Assembly (NCBI RefSeq): GCF_002939305.1
Contig: NZ_MVDI01000002.1
Span: 542,966 to 606,965 of the forward strand
DNA: 64,000 nt
Source: Chroococcidiopsis sp. TS-821
GTDB taxonomy: Bacteria > Cyanobacteriota > Cyanobacteriia > Cyanobacteriales > Chroococcidiopsidaceae
Direction of reading: 5' to 3'
In this document: piece after piece, positions 37,661 to 46,245 of the stretch
Numbering within the stretch: position 1 is the stretch's first letter
Layout: every line of letters starts with the position of its first letter
Notes under the pieces: model-generated
Told to the model about the DNA's origin: nothing
Databases searched by the model: none
Seen by the model: only the letters and a program-made list of their open reading frames with translations
Program-made: the position numbers and the translations under genes

Positions 37661-38292
37661 TGCAATTCAGACGAACAGCATGGATATTGATGGCAAGTGT
37701 TGGCTTCGCCGTAGGAGTTGCAGGATGTAACTCACAAACGCTAACGAATGCGCAAACCCCGCAAGTTGAAACTCCTACTCAAAGTCCCGAACGTCAACCA
37801 GATGTCGTTTACGTACCAACTCCGCAGGTAGTCGTCGACGAAATGCTCGAACTTGCCAAAGTTACAAAAGATGATGTTGTCTATGACTTAGGTAGCGGCG
37901 ATGGTAGAATACCAATTACTGCAGCACAGAAATATGGTGCGCGGGGTGTAGGTATTGATATTAATCCAGAACGAATTCGCGAAGCTAACGAAAACGCTCA
38001 AAAAGCCGGAGTTACCGATCGCGTTACATTTCTCCAACAAGACTTGTTCCAAAGCGACTTTAGCGAAGCAACTGTAGTCACGCTATACTTACTACCGGAA
38101 CTGAACGTCAAACTACGTCCTCAATTATTCCAACAACTCAAGCCAGGTACGCGCGTTGTCTCCCACGATTTTGATATGGGTGAGTGGAAACCCGATCGAG
38201 TCGTGCAAACGCAAGAAGGTTCGACAATTTACTATTGGGTGATTCCCGAACAGATTCCAGCAAATTTACGCGACACTGACTCAAATACGTAA
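37660..38292 (+). CDS. Lipoprotein-like SAM-dependent methyltransferase
   Basis: This 210-residue protein has a signal sequence with lipobox VAGC (Cys23), then a Pro/Gln/Thr-rich linker. A class I methyltransferase domain (~65-195) has VYDLGSGDGRIPITAA (motif I), GIDINPERI and FLQQDLF. Predicted export is odd, since SAM is cytosolic; either the N-terminus anchors it in the inner membrane facing the cytosol or the domain has another ligand. It overlaps the permease gene by one base. Confidence 0.78.
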   Translation: MQFRRTAWILMASVGFAVGVAGCNSQTLTNAQTPQVETPTQSPERQPDVVYVPTPQVVVDEMLELAKVTKDDVVYDLGSGDGRIPITAAQKYGARGVGIDINPERIREANENAQKAGVTDRVTFLQQDLFQSDFSEATVVTLYLLPELNVKLRPQLFQQLKPGTRVVSHDFDMGEWKPDRVVQTQEGSTIYYWVIPEQIPANLRDTDSNT

Positions 38293-38309
38293 AGAAAAAG
38301 GTGAAAATT

Positions 38310-38337
38310 GGTATCTGGTAATTGGTAATTGGAATAG
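38310..38337. repeat. Heptanucleotide repeat array, GGTAATT class
   Basis: GGTATCT, GGTAATT, GGTAATT and GGAATAG form four units, 17 bases after the methyltransferase stop. Together with the array at 32466 and a looser one at 41251-41278 it defines a second heptad class. Confidence 0.65.
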
Positions 38338-38417
38338 TTATTTATCTATTACCTCAAAGAAGGGCAAGTATCGAACGAGGCAGAAAATCACTTCGCACTT
38401 GAACAAGGAGCAATTCT

Positions 38418-38765
38418 ATGAATCGCTATACGTTCGCTATCGGATTTCTGCTCATAACAATTATGTCCATCCCTGTTGCGCGAGGTGAAACAGCATCAAA
38501 CGCTACAGCAATTCGGTCGAATACGATAAAACTCACGCCCTTTACCTTAGTTTCTTTAGCGTACCAAGGACATTATCGCAGTCAAGGTATTCGCGGATAT
38601 AGTGGGTTATTTGCGGATAGTAGCGACGGGCGAATTAGTGCCAAAAAACTCGTACAAGCGGCGGTTAATGCTGGCGAACTACCTGCAGAAACCTTAAACG
38701 ATCGAGGATTTATTAATGCCGTTGACGCAAATTTAGACGCTTTAGAAATCCCGAATAAGCAATGA
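38418..38765 (+). CDS. Small secreted hypothetical protein
   Basis: I do not recognise this 115-residue protein. It has a clear signal peptide (to ~24, RGETA) and a mature domain with LVSLAYQGHYRSQGIRGYSGL, SAKKLVQAAVNAGEL and a C-terminal AVDANLDALEI helix. It is probably periplasmic. AAGGAGCAATTCT before ATG gives good ribosome-site support. Confidence 0.65.
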   Translation: MNRYTFAIGFLLITIMSIPVARGETASNATAIRSNTIKLTPFTLVSLAYQGHYRSQGIRGYSGLFADSSDGRISAKKLVQAAVNAGELPAETLNDRGFINAVDANLDALEIPNKQ

Positions 38766-38953
38766 CTTCTTGCCAATTAATGCAACGGCGACGCTTTAAC
38801 TTTATGACAGCAACTTAAGCGATCGCCTTACTCTCAAACTTTCTCAGTTTCTTGAATTGCTTTCGACCTTGTCTTCTCAATCACTTTGCGCTCCCAAAGC
38901 ATGTTAAGATACTTATCAATTCTGAAAGCTGTGTTGAAAAGGTTGATTTAAAC

Positions 38954-39091
38954 ATGGAAGCTGCAATGTTGTTAGCAAAACTCCCAGAGGCATATTCAAT
39001 TCTAGACCCCTTGGTAGACGTTCTTCCTATTATTCCAGTATTTTTCTTGTTACTGGCATTTGTGTGGCAAGCAGCGATCGGCTTTAGGTAA
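38954..39091 (+). CDS. psbK: Photosystem II reaction centre protein K
   Basis: This 45-residue precursor begins [20 protein letters not shown]. After a propeptide comes the mature PsbK with one transmembrane helix ([20 protein letters not shown]). PsbK sits near CP43 at the edge of PSII. The longer open frame starting at 38852 is not used: the ATG at 38954 gives the family's exact N-terminus. Confidence 0.95.
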   Translation: MEAAMLLAKLPEAYSILDPLVDVLPIIPVFFLLLAFVWQAAIGFR

Positions 39092-39149
39092 GCATAAATT
39101 ACTATATAAATTTTCACGAGGACAGGTAGCATCGCCTGTCCTTAAGTGT

Positions 39150-39707
39150 TTAACTGCGATTACCGATAGATTTTTGAAAAGCAGGTCGTTCGGACAATCG
39201 TTTCATGTAATTGAGAACATCAGGATAGTTGCTCAGGTCTAGTTTGAGCATGATTGGGATATAGCAAAGCATCGAACCGACGGCAACATCGGTAACGCTA
39301 AAGGAATCGCCTAGCAAAAACGGTTGTCGAGAAAAAATTTCGTTCAATGGTGTTAATAAGCGAGGCATTTCGCGATCGCGGTTTGCTTCGATAAAAATTC
39401 CTGGTCCTAGCGTAGCATTAGCAAATAACACCCATTGCGCGGCAGTTGCCCGTTCTGCAAGTGACGAAAATTCTCCACCATACTTTTCGGCAAGATACAA
39501 CAAAATTGCGCCAGATTCCCAAAGTTGAAAATCTCCATCAACGATCGCTGGAACTTTGCCCATCGGGTTGATTGCGAGAAAATCGGCTTGGCGGTGTTCT
39601 CCAGCTTGCATATCCAGCAAGACAAATTCGTAAGGAACTGCCAATTCTTCTAAATACCACTGAACGATCGACGCACGGCTACGCGCGCCCCCATAGAGTT
39701 TGAGCAT
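39150..39707 (-). CDS. Glutathione S-transferase family protein
   Basis: This 185-residue protein has a thioredoxin-fold N-domain (MLKLYGGARSRASIVQWYLEE..., with PAIVDGDFQLWESGAILLYLAEKYG, the glutathione-binding SNAIL-like segment WESGAI). A helical C-domain ends near DVLNYMKRLSERPAFQKS. It conjugates glutathione or acts as a glutathione-dependent reductase in the cytosol; the substrate is unknown. The start lies 19 bases from the next gene in the same strand. Confidence 0.85.
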   Translation of the reverse strand: MLKLYGGARSRASIVQWYLEELAVPYEFVLLDMQAGEHRQADFLAINPMGKVPAIVDGDFQLWESGAILLYLAEKYGGEFSSLAERATAAQWVLFANATLGPGIFIEANRDREMPRLLTPLNEIFSRQPFLLGDSFSVTDVAVGSMLCYIPIMLKLDLSNYPDVLNYMKRLSERPAFQKSIGNRS

Positions 39708-39726
39708 AATCAGCGTTGTATAGTGT

Positions 39727-40191
39727 TTACAGGACTTTATGAGTATAGTCGTGTTGTTTCACATTGTCTTCTTTAGTGACAACGCGCTGCATATTTAACA
39801 CGCGCTTGCGCTCAGTCGAGTAATTAAAGTCACTACGGATTGTTCCTTGCGGAATATGTTCCTGCGCGACAGGACGAGCTTTATAAGTACGTGCAGCGGC
39901 GATCGCGCGTTGCACAAAGTCCTCACTAAATTGCGCCGCATCAGGACATTCTGTGGGTTTCTGGGGTCGATCGCCTGCAAGGATCGCACCTAAAGTCGTT
40001 CCCCAAGCTTGTTGATAGGAAGTGGGAATACCTTTGACGATCGCTTCCAACGCTGCTGACGGAATTGGTTCGATAATTTGCAATTCATGCACTTCTCCCT
40101 CAGCCTTGACAAAGCAAGTGGCTAAGCCGAGTACAAGATAATCATTTTCTGTTAAATCGGGAGCATTGGGATAGACAGAAGCTGTTGCCAT
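39727..40191 (-). CDS. Conserved-looking hypothetical protein
   Basis: I do not recognise a family. The 154-residue, soluble protein has an N-domain NDYLVLGLATCFVKAEGEVHELQIIEPIPSAALEAIV and a basic C-terminal part with SDFNYSTERKRVLNMQRVV. It is co-oriented with the GST gene with 19 bases between, so both may be one operon. Confidence 0.65.
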   Translation of the reverse strand: MATASVYPNAPDLTENDYLVLGLATCFVKAEGEVHELQIIEPIPSAALEAIVKGIPTSYQQAWGTTLGAILAGDRPQKPTECPDAAQFSEDFVQRAIAAARTYKARPVAQEHIPQGTIRSDFNYSTERKRVLNMQRVVTKEDNVKQHDYTHKVL

Positions 40192-40486
40192 AAGATTGCC
40201 ATCAATTCTTCAAAGGACTGACACAAGAGAGTGGTAGTGGTTGCATTGTACCAATTTGAAGAGGCAAGCATTAGGTTACTAGCCACTGTATTAATATTTA
40301 CACTTCTGGAATGGAACTTACGAAGGATGAAGAATTAACCATAGACGTGAAGTATGAAAATATCAACACTTGGCGTTTGAAGATCGATATTCAGACACCT
40401 GAGTAACTGACACAAAACCAACACTATCACTGCTTACAAAGTCATACATTATAAGGTATTGAGCTATTGCTCAGTCAACATCAATT

Positions 40487-41155
40487 ATGAATAGTCAATC
40501 ATTAAAATCGCCTCAAGCTTATCAACATCAACGTCAACCCAGTACTTGGAAGCAAGATTCGTTTGCATCTAAGTCACAAATACTGCCAGACAAGTTTTTA
40601 CGTACCTATGCGCGTTCTCAGGCGCAACAAGGAAACTACACAGAAGCAATCGCTCTACTCAATCAGTTAATTACCCGCCATCCAGAAGACGCGATCGACT
40701 ACAACAATCGCGGATTGATTTATTTCCAAAGTGGGCAGCTGTATCCGGCACTCGCTGATTATAACACCGCAATTCAACTCAAACCGACATTAGCTAGCGC
40801 TTACAACAATCGCGCGAATTGTTACGCTGCGTGCGGGCAACTCGCTGAAGCACTCGCCGATTATGATACAGCAATTGACCTCAATCCTAGCTACGTGCGA
40901 GCTTGGATCAATCGCGGGATTACTTTACGCGAACTAGGACAATACGAACAAGCCATCGAAAACTTTGATATCGCTGAAATTTTAGGTCAACTGCCTGCAA
41001 ATATTTACGCTGAACGCGGTCGGACGTATCATTTATGGGGAGACTGGAATTTAGCGATTGCTGACTATCGTCGCGCACTTGAGTTAATATCAGAAGATGC
41101 GGAACGCCTGCGTTATCAAGTCGAAAATTGGCTCGCGCAGTTGATCGCTAGCTAG
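40487..41155 (+). CDS. TPR-repeat protein
   Basis: This 222-residue protein has a polar ~45-residue N-terminus, then about four to five TPR units (~46-200): NYTEAIALLNQLITRHPEDAI, YPALADYNTAIQLKP, LAEALADYDTAIDLNP, YEQAIENFDIAE. TPR superhelices bind partner proteins; none can be inferred here. It has no signal peptide. Confidence 0.82.
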   Translation: MNSQSLKSPQAYQHQRQPSTWKQDSFASKSQILPDKFLRTYARSQAQQGNYTEAIALLNQLITRHPEDAIDYNNRGLIYFQSGQLYPALADYNTAIQLKPTLASAYNNRANCYAACGQLAEALADYDTAIDLNPSYVRAWINRGITLRELGQYEQAIENFDIAEILGQLPANIYAERGRTYHLWGDWNLAIADYRRALELISEDAERLRYQVENWLAQLIAS

Positions 41156-41336
41156 CTATTCATTCTTAAGTTAAGAGACTGTCTTTTGTTAGGTAACGGG
41201 GAGCCAGTGTCGTGCGGAGGTGTCCTCTGTTGAGACAACTGGCGTTAACAGGTAATAGGGGATAGTTGATAGATATTCTTTATCAATTACCGATGACCGT
41301 TTACCAACTTTATAAATTACGCCTGTTGTCACGTAC

Positions 41337-43112
41337 TTGCCTATGGCTTTATTCCCGCCTCAGTTTACTGGGAAAAATACTGCTGCACGAACTGTAGGAC
41401 GCGATCGCCAATCTTTAGCGATCGTGTTGAGTATCACTATTCTCTTATTCGGGGGTATAGGAAGTCGTTTAGCATATTTGCAGTTAATTGAAGGGGCTCA
41501 ACTACGACAGTTAGCAGATAATAACCGCATCCGCTTAATTCCGAAACAACCTGAACGAGGCAACATTTTTGACCGTAATGGCAAAATTCTAGCAAGTAGC
41601 CGTCTCTCTCATGCGGTCTATATTTGGCCGCAAGCGCCCAAAAAAGCAACTTGGCCAACTACGCGAACTCGGCTAGCGAAGATTCTCAACATCCCAGAAA
41701 CAGAAATTCAACAGCGATTAGATAAAGCCGGAGACAATTCTCCTACATTAGTACGAATTGCCCGCGACCTCAATCCGGCTCAAATTACTGCTTTAGCTGA
41801 ATATCGCAACGAACTACGCGACGTTGAAGTATATATCGAAGCTGTACGCAATTACCCCAACCAAGAAATTGCGGCTCATGTTCTTGGATATACAGGGGAA
41901 ATAAACGATGAAGAGTTAGCTAAAAAGCGCAGTGAAGGCTATCGCTTAGGCGATGTAATTGGCAAAATGGGTGTAGAAGCCGCGTTTGAAAAGCAACTGC
42001 GCGGAGAATGGGGCGGTCAACAGGTTGAAGTTGATGGCGCTGGGCGGATTTTGCGACTTTTAGGTGAAAAACCAGCCAAACCTGGTCGCGATGTTCATTT
42101 GACGATTGATTTGAACTTACAAAAAGCTGCGGAAGCAGCGTTAGGTCAACGCCAAGGTGCAATTGTCGCCCTCGATCCTAATAATGGTGAAGTGTTGGCA
42201 ATGGTCAGTCGCCCTGCGTTCGATCCTAATATTTTTTCTAAGCGGGTAACTCCAGAAATATGGCAGCAGCTACAAAGTAAACAGCATCCCTTCGTTAACC
42301 GCGCTTTACAAAGTTTTCCGCCAGCAAGTACGTTTAAAGTCATTACAACCACCGCGGGAATTGAATCAGGGAAATTCGCGCCTAACGCAACGCTACCAAC
42401 GTATGGGTGCATGAATATTGGTGGAACATCATTTTGTGATTGGAATCGTGCAGGATTTGGTCGTTTAGGCTTCGTTGGGGCGCTAGCGTGGAGTAGCAAT
42501 ACCTTTTATTATCAAGTTGCTCAAAGAGTCGGCGCAGCAACGTTAATTGACTGGACGCGCCGTTATGGTTTTGGTCAAAAAACAGGAATCGAATTAGCAT
42601 CTGAAGAATCAGCAGGTTTAGTTGCAGACGATTCCTGGAAGCAGAAAAATCTCAATTTGCCTTGGAGTGTGGGCGACACCGTTAATATGTCAATTGGGCA
42701 AGGATTTTTGCAAGTCACGCCATTGCAACTAGCGGTAATGTTTGCTGTTCCTGCAAATGGTGGCGATCGCGTTCAGCCGCATTTACTGAAAGACAACAAA
42801 GACTCAAAAAGCTGGCGCGAGTCGTTGAATTTAAAACCAGAAACAGTGCGCGTACTGCGTCAAGGACTGCGTCAGGTCGTCTCTGGCGGTACAGGTCAAG
42901 TTCTTAATGTACCAACGCTTCCACCCATTGCAGGTAAAAGTGGTACTGCACAAGCTTTCGGTAAACAGTCTCACGCTTGGTTTGGTGCTTACGCCCCTGC
43001 GGATAAACCAGAAATTGTTGTAGTGGCGTTTGCCGAACACTCTGGCGGTGGTGGTGGTAAGGTTGCTGCACCAATGGTATTGAAGGTGTTAGAGACGTAT
43101 TTTAAGCAGTGA
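41337..43112 (+). CDS. mrdA: Penicillin-binding protein 2 (class B transpeptidase)
   Basis: This 591-residue inner-membrane protein has one N-terminal helix (~27-48), a dimerisation domain and a transpeptidase domain with nucleophile Ser331 (PASTFK, K334), SSN (386-388) and KSGT (534-537). PBP2 cross-links peptidoglycan for cell elongation. The C-terminus ends KVLETYFKQ. The last third has a decayed duplicate in the next kilobase. The class B assignment follows from the single helix and GNIFDRNG after it. Confidence 0.93.
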   Translation: MPMALFPPQFTGKNTAARTVGRDRQSLAIVLSITILLFGGIGSRLAYLQLIEGAQLRQLADNNRIRLIPKQPERGNIFDRNGKILASSRLSHAVYIWPQAPKKATWPTTRTRLAKILNIPETEIQQRLDKAGDNSPTLVRIARDLNPAQITALAEYRNELRDVEVYIEAVRNYPNQEIAAHVLGYTGEINDEELAKKRSEGYRLGDVIGKMGVEAAFEKQLRGEWGGQQVEVDGAGRILRLLGEKPAKPGRDVHLTIDLNLQKAAEAALGQRQGAIVALDPNNGEVLAMVSRPAFDPNIFSKRVTPEIWQQLQSKQHPFVNRALQSFPPASTFKVITTTAGIESGKFAPNATLPTYGCMNIGGTSFCDWNRAGFGRLGFVGALAWSSNTFYYQVAQRVGAATLIDWTRRYGFGQKTGIELASEESAGLVADDSWKQKNLNLPWSVGDTVNMSIGQGFLQVTPLQLAVMFAVPANGGDRVQPHLLKDNKDSKSWRESLNLKPETVRVLRQGLRQVVSGGTGQVLNVPTLPPIAGKSGTAQAFGKQSHAWFGAYAPADKPEIVVVAFAEHSGGGGGKVAAPMVLKVLETYFKQ

Positions 43113-43132
43113 CTTTGGTAAGCTTAAAGCTA

Positions 43133-43219
43133 AGCCGCGTTTACTGAAAGACAACGAAGACTCAAAAAATTGGCGCGAGTCATTGAATTTAAAACCAGAA
43201 ACAGTGCGCGTACTGCGTC
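43133..43219 (+). pseudogene. 87-bp fragment of a second PBP2 gene
   Basis: Bases 43133-43219 repeat PBP2 bases 42775-42861 (offset 358). I count 82 of 87 matching, with all five differences being transitions. The copied part codes for PBP2 residues ~480-508 (HLLKDNKDSKSWRESLNLK). There is no start or stop context; it begins 20 bases after the PBP2 stop. Together with the remnant at 43962-44161 it marks a lost second PBP2. Confidence 0.8.
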
Positions 43220-43329
43220 TTTGACTCAATCAATACCTACACAAAGCAAGCAACGCCGAGCGCTCGCCAAGAATTCTCAATTAATTGATGCAGCAGCACA
43301 ATGTTAGCTAACTAGCAACTACTCTATAC

Positions 43330-43893
43330 TTACTCTAGCAACCATTCACACAAATTCTTTAATGTCAAGCATAACTCACTCGCAAACGATGGTACAGGAA
43401 GAGTTTCCTCTGGTGCATCAATCACAGCAGTTTCTTGTTTGGGACGATAGATAAACACGGTTTGTTCGTCCGGATCGATCAACCAACCCATCTGAGTACC
43501 ATGTTGCAGACAGTGAAGAATATTTTTTGTGACTTTTGTTTGGCTTTGAGCTGGAGATAAGATTTTAATTGTCCAATCTGGAGCAATAGGAATAATATTC
43601 GCTACCTCCCCATTTCGATCGCGGGGAATCCGATTCCAAATAAAAACTGCAATGTCAGGAACAATTGAGCGATCGCCAAAGGTACAACGTAGTTCAGGAA
43701 ATGCACGCGCGATGCGCTTAGATTTGACTACACTGTTGATGACCGATACCAATTCTCCCTGAATTGCACTATGTTTTCCTTGTGGCATCGGTTTTTGGAT
43801 AATTTGACCATCAATATATTCACTTGCGGGTTCTGTTTCCGGTAATTCTAAAAACTCCGCCAATGTCAATTTTTTAGATGGTACTTGTATCAT
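43330..43893 (-). CDS. Uma2-family (DUF820) PD-(D/E)xK nuclease-like protein
   Basis: This protein has the Uma2 hallmarks: YIDGQIIQKPMP, SIVPDIAVFIW (the D of the motif) and YRP near the end. The usual ExK of the family reads TIKILSP (Glu replaced by Lys) here, so catalysis may be impaired. Uma2 proteins are abundant in cyanobacteria and of unclear role. I place the start at 43893 (MIQVPSKKLTLAEFL), a common family start; the longer frame to 43950 is unlikely. The gene sits inside the PBP2 remnant. Confidence 0.8.
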   Translation of the reverse strand: MIQVPSKKLTLAEFLELPETEPASEYIDGQIIQKPMPQGKHSAIQGELVSVINSVVKSKRIARAFPELRCTFGDRSIVPDIAVFIWNRIPRDRNGEVANIIPIAPDWTIKILSPAQSQTKVTKNILHCLQHGTQMGWLIDPDEQTVFIYRPKQETAVIDAPEETLPVPSFASELCLTLKNLCEWLLE

Positions 43894-43961
43894 TCGGCTT
43901 ACCTTTGGCTTTACCAGATTTAATACTGAATCTCTTTCTTTACATCTCAATGATTGCTTGG

Positions 43962-44161
43962 ATTAGTTCTGGTACAGTGGCTTGTGGTGTGGTAATCGCC
44001 TACATATCTCCAGTGCTAAGATTTATTGCTTGGTTTGGCGATCGCCCTCCTGCGAATAAGGCAGAACATACTGTGGTAATGGTTATTAGAAAGCTACCGC
44101 ACCAGTGGTATTCAAGATGTCTAAGGCGTATTTGAAACAGAATTGGGAAAGTTTGGTGTAA
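43962..44161 (+). pseudogene. Remnant of the 3' end of a second PBP2
   Basis: One frame gives SSGTVAC (KSGTA-like) and IAWFGDRPPANKAEHTVVMV, corresponding to PBP2 HAWFGAYAPADKPEIVVV. A frameshift later, another frame (44093-44161) gives ATAPVVFKMSKAYLKQ then NWESLV and stop, matching PBP2 VAAPMVLKVLETYFKQ. Over the last 48 bases I count 36 identities. The intervening reading frame is broken, so this is decayed DNA, and the Uma2 gene lies between it and the 87-bp fragment. Confidence 0.75.
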
Positions 44162-44224
44162 CAAGTATGTTGCCTTGATACTTTAGCATTATATTTAAAA
44201 AACGAACTACCGGTCTATCCTACA

Positions 44225-45208
44225 GTGACCCTTCCAAATCCTTTATACACTACAGATTACGGTGCAGCTTATGTTGGTGATTCACTGAAACTGCTAGATC
44301 AACTTGAATCTGATTCAATTGACTTGGTCATCACTTCACCACCTTTTGCTCTACAACGTAAAAAAACTTATGGAAACGTAGAACAAGAAGATTACGTTGA
44401 TTGGTTACTGGAATTTGGCAAAAAAGTTTATCGAGTTCTTAACTCCACTGGTAGCTTCGTCCTAGATTTAGGCGGCGCTTATCAAAGTAAACGCCCAATT
44501 CGCTCTCTTTACAACTATAGAATTTTAATTAAACTTTGTGATGAATTAGAATTTAGGCTTGCTGAAGAGTTCTTTTGGTTCAACCCAGCAAAACTCCCCT
44601 CACCTATTGAATGGGTTAATAAGCGCAAGATTCGAGTAAAAGATTCCGTAAATACTGTTTGGTGGCTCTCAAAAACTGATAATCCTAAAGCTAATGTAAG
44701 CAATGTTTTAGTGCCTTACTCTGAGCGAATGAAGAAGTTACAAGCAGATCCTCAGAAATACTACAAACCAAAAGAAAGACCCTCAGGTCATGATATTGGT
44801 AAAAATTTTGCTACTGACAACGGTGGTGCTATTCCATCAAATTTGTTAGAAATTCCAAATACTGAAAGTAACTCAAGTTATATTCAATTATGTAACTCTA
44901 TTGCCATACCTCCTCATCCAGCAAGATTTCCGCAAAAGTTACCAATGTTCTTTATCAATTTCTTAACTGAACCAGGTGATAAAGTTTTAGACATCTTTGC
45001 AGGCTCAAACACTACAGGTTTTGTAGCTGAACAATTAGAAAGAAACTGGATAGCTTTTGAAAAAGATTTAACCTACTTGGCTGCTTCAGCTTTTCGTTTT
45101 CTAGATAAATCTCAAAGCTTAGAAGATGTTCTTTCTCTTTATGAACGTCTTTGTCAGCAAGAATCTATTTGCATAACTACCTCAAACCAATTAGCTCTAA
45201 AATCGTGA
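44225..45208 (+). CDS. Solitary N4-cytosine DNA methyltransferase, PvuII type
   Basis: This 327-residue methyltransferase has TSPPF (37-41) in the N4-cytosine form of the catalytic motif and, C-terminally, DIFAGSNTTG (~256-265) for SAM binding, a beta-class order. The stretches GAAYVGDSLKLL and FWFNPAKLPSPIEWVNKRK closely recall M.PvuII, which modifies CAGCTG. No restriction gene lies beside it, so it is orphan. The start is GTG with no clear ribosome site. Confidence 0.87.
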   Translation: MTLPNPLYTTDYGAAYVGDSLKLLDQLESDSIDLVITSPPFALQRKKTYGNVEQEDYVDWLLEFGKKVYRVLNSTGSFVLDLGGAYQSKRPIRSLYNYRILIKLCDELEFRLAEEFFWFNPAKLPSPIEWVNKRKIRVKDSVNTVWWLSKTDNPKANVSNVLVPYSERMKKLQADPQKYYKPKERPSGHDIGKNFATDNGGAIPSNLLEIPNTESNSSYIQLCNSIAIPPHPARFPQKLPMFFINFLTEPGDKVLDIFAGSNTTGFVAEQLERNWIAFEKDLTYLAASAFRFLDKSQSLEDVLSLYERLCQQESICITTSNQLALKS

Positions 45209-45284
45209 AAACTGTAGATGGATAGTTGTAGCTATTTAGCTGAACGCTCTTGGTATGAGTGAAGCAATGCCCTAGCCAGAGGAA

Positions 45285-46088
45285 TTAAGGAGTTGGTTTG
45301 ACATTACGGGCTCTGTAGAATGTTTCTAAGCTGTGGCGATCGCCTACGAATCTCCAGTGCCAAGGCTCGTAACTTATCCCTTGAGGATTATCTTGCGGAA
45401 ACGACAGTTCAAAGCTAAAACGTGCGGCATTTTGTTCGAGCCATTTAAAAGCTTTGGTATTCTCAAACGTAGTACTCAAGTTTGTGGCGGGGACGTCGGC
45501 ATCACCAATATCAACAGCGTATCCGGTATGATGTTCGCTATAACCTGGAGGTGCGCTGACGCTAGCGCGTTTTGTTGTTGCTTGTCCGCGTTGCGCTTTT
45601 ACGTCAAAAAACAGGTGTTCTTGCTCGTTTGTGGAACGAAATCCCGAAATTGGTACTAATCGCACGCCATCAGCCCTTGCTGCTGCTACCATAGCCTTAA
45701 ATTGCTTGGCTGCGGATGAGCGTAGTTTAATTCGCCCGTCAGAAGTAATTGGTTCAAGTTCAGATTGTGGCGCTTCTTCATAGGCAAAATGCCCTAAAAG
45801 TAATTCGGATTCGTTATCTGAAGGATTGACAGGTGCGACAGTTTGTGCAGGGGAGGGACTAGCAACGATCGCTGGCACCGAGTCTGCGTTATTTTGGACT
45901 GTATTGAAATAAAAAACACCACTAACCGCTGCGATCGCACCTAAACCAAGTAAGCCCAAAATCAATGCTGGCGACCTTTTGCGAGGTTTGGTAACAACAG
46001 CAGAATTCTCCCGCAAAGCCTCTGGGATATCATCTCCTGAGTGAGTTGTCAAATTTTGTCCTTTTCTTTTAGAAAATTCGGTGTTCAC
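45285..46088 (-). CDS. VanY-type D-alanyl-D-alanine carboxypeptidase
   Basis: This 267-residue protein has a cytoplasmic N-tail, one membrane helix (~39-61), a Ser/Pro linker and a VanY/LAS domain with ISGFRS, SEHHTGYAVDIGD (zinc His and Asp) and WEPWHWRFVGD-type third ligand (EPWHW). It trims D-Ala from peptidoglycan stem peptides outside the membrane. It is convergent with the methyltransferase. Confidence 0.9.
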   Translation of the reverse strand: MNTEFSKRKGQNLTTHSGDDIPEALRENSAVVTKPRKRSPALILGLLGLGAIAAVSGVFYFNTVQNNADSVPAIVASPSPAQTVAPVNPSDNESELLLGHFAYEEAPQSELEPITSDGRIKLRSSAAKQFKAMVAAARADGVRLVPISGFRSTNEQEHLFFDVKAQRGQATTKRASVSAPPGYSEHHTGYAVDIGDADVPATNLSTTFENTKAFKWLEQNAARFSFELSFPQDNPQGISYEPWHWRFVGDRHSLETFYRARNVKPTP

Positions 46089-46245
46089 TCGCTCACTCCT
46101 GCATCAGACTTCAGCACTAGCTCATTTTAGATTAGCAACGCCTGAGAAAAAATCAAATTCAAAAAGCACTCAGGGTTTTAGAAATATTTTGTAAATATAG
46201 GGGAGTGACTTTCTAGCTGATTCTAGCTTCTAGCCCCCTTGTTTC

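Noticed and set aside
38852..39091. A 79-residue gene start for psbK
   Set aside because: The known PsbK N-terminus begins at ATG 38954; the upstream part has no similarity to the family.
43878..44135. An 85-residue gene upstream of the N4 methyltransferase
   Set aside because: Part of it matches PBP2 across a frameshift, so it is the PBP2 remnant, not a gene.
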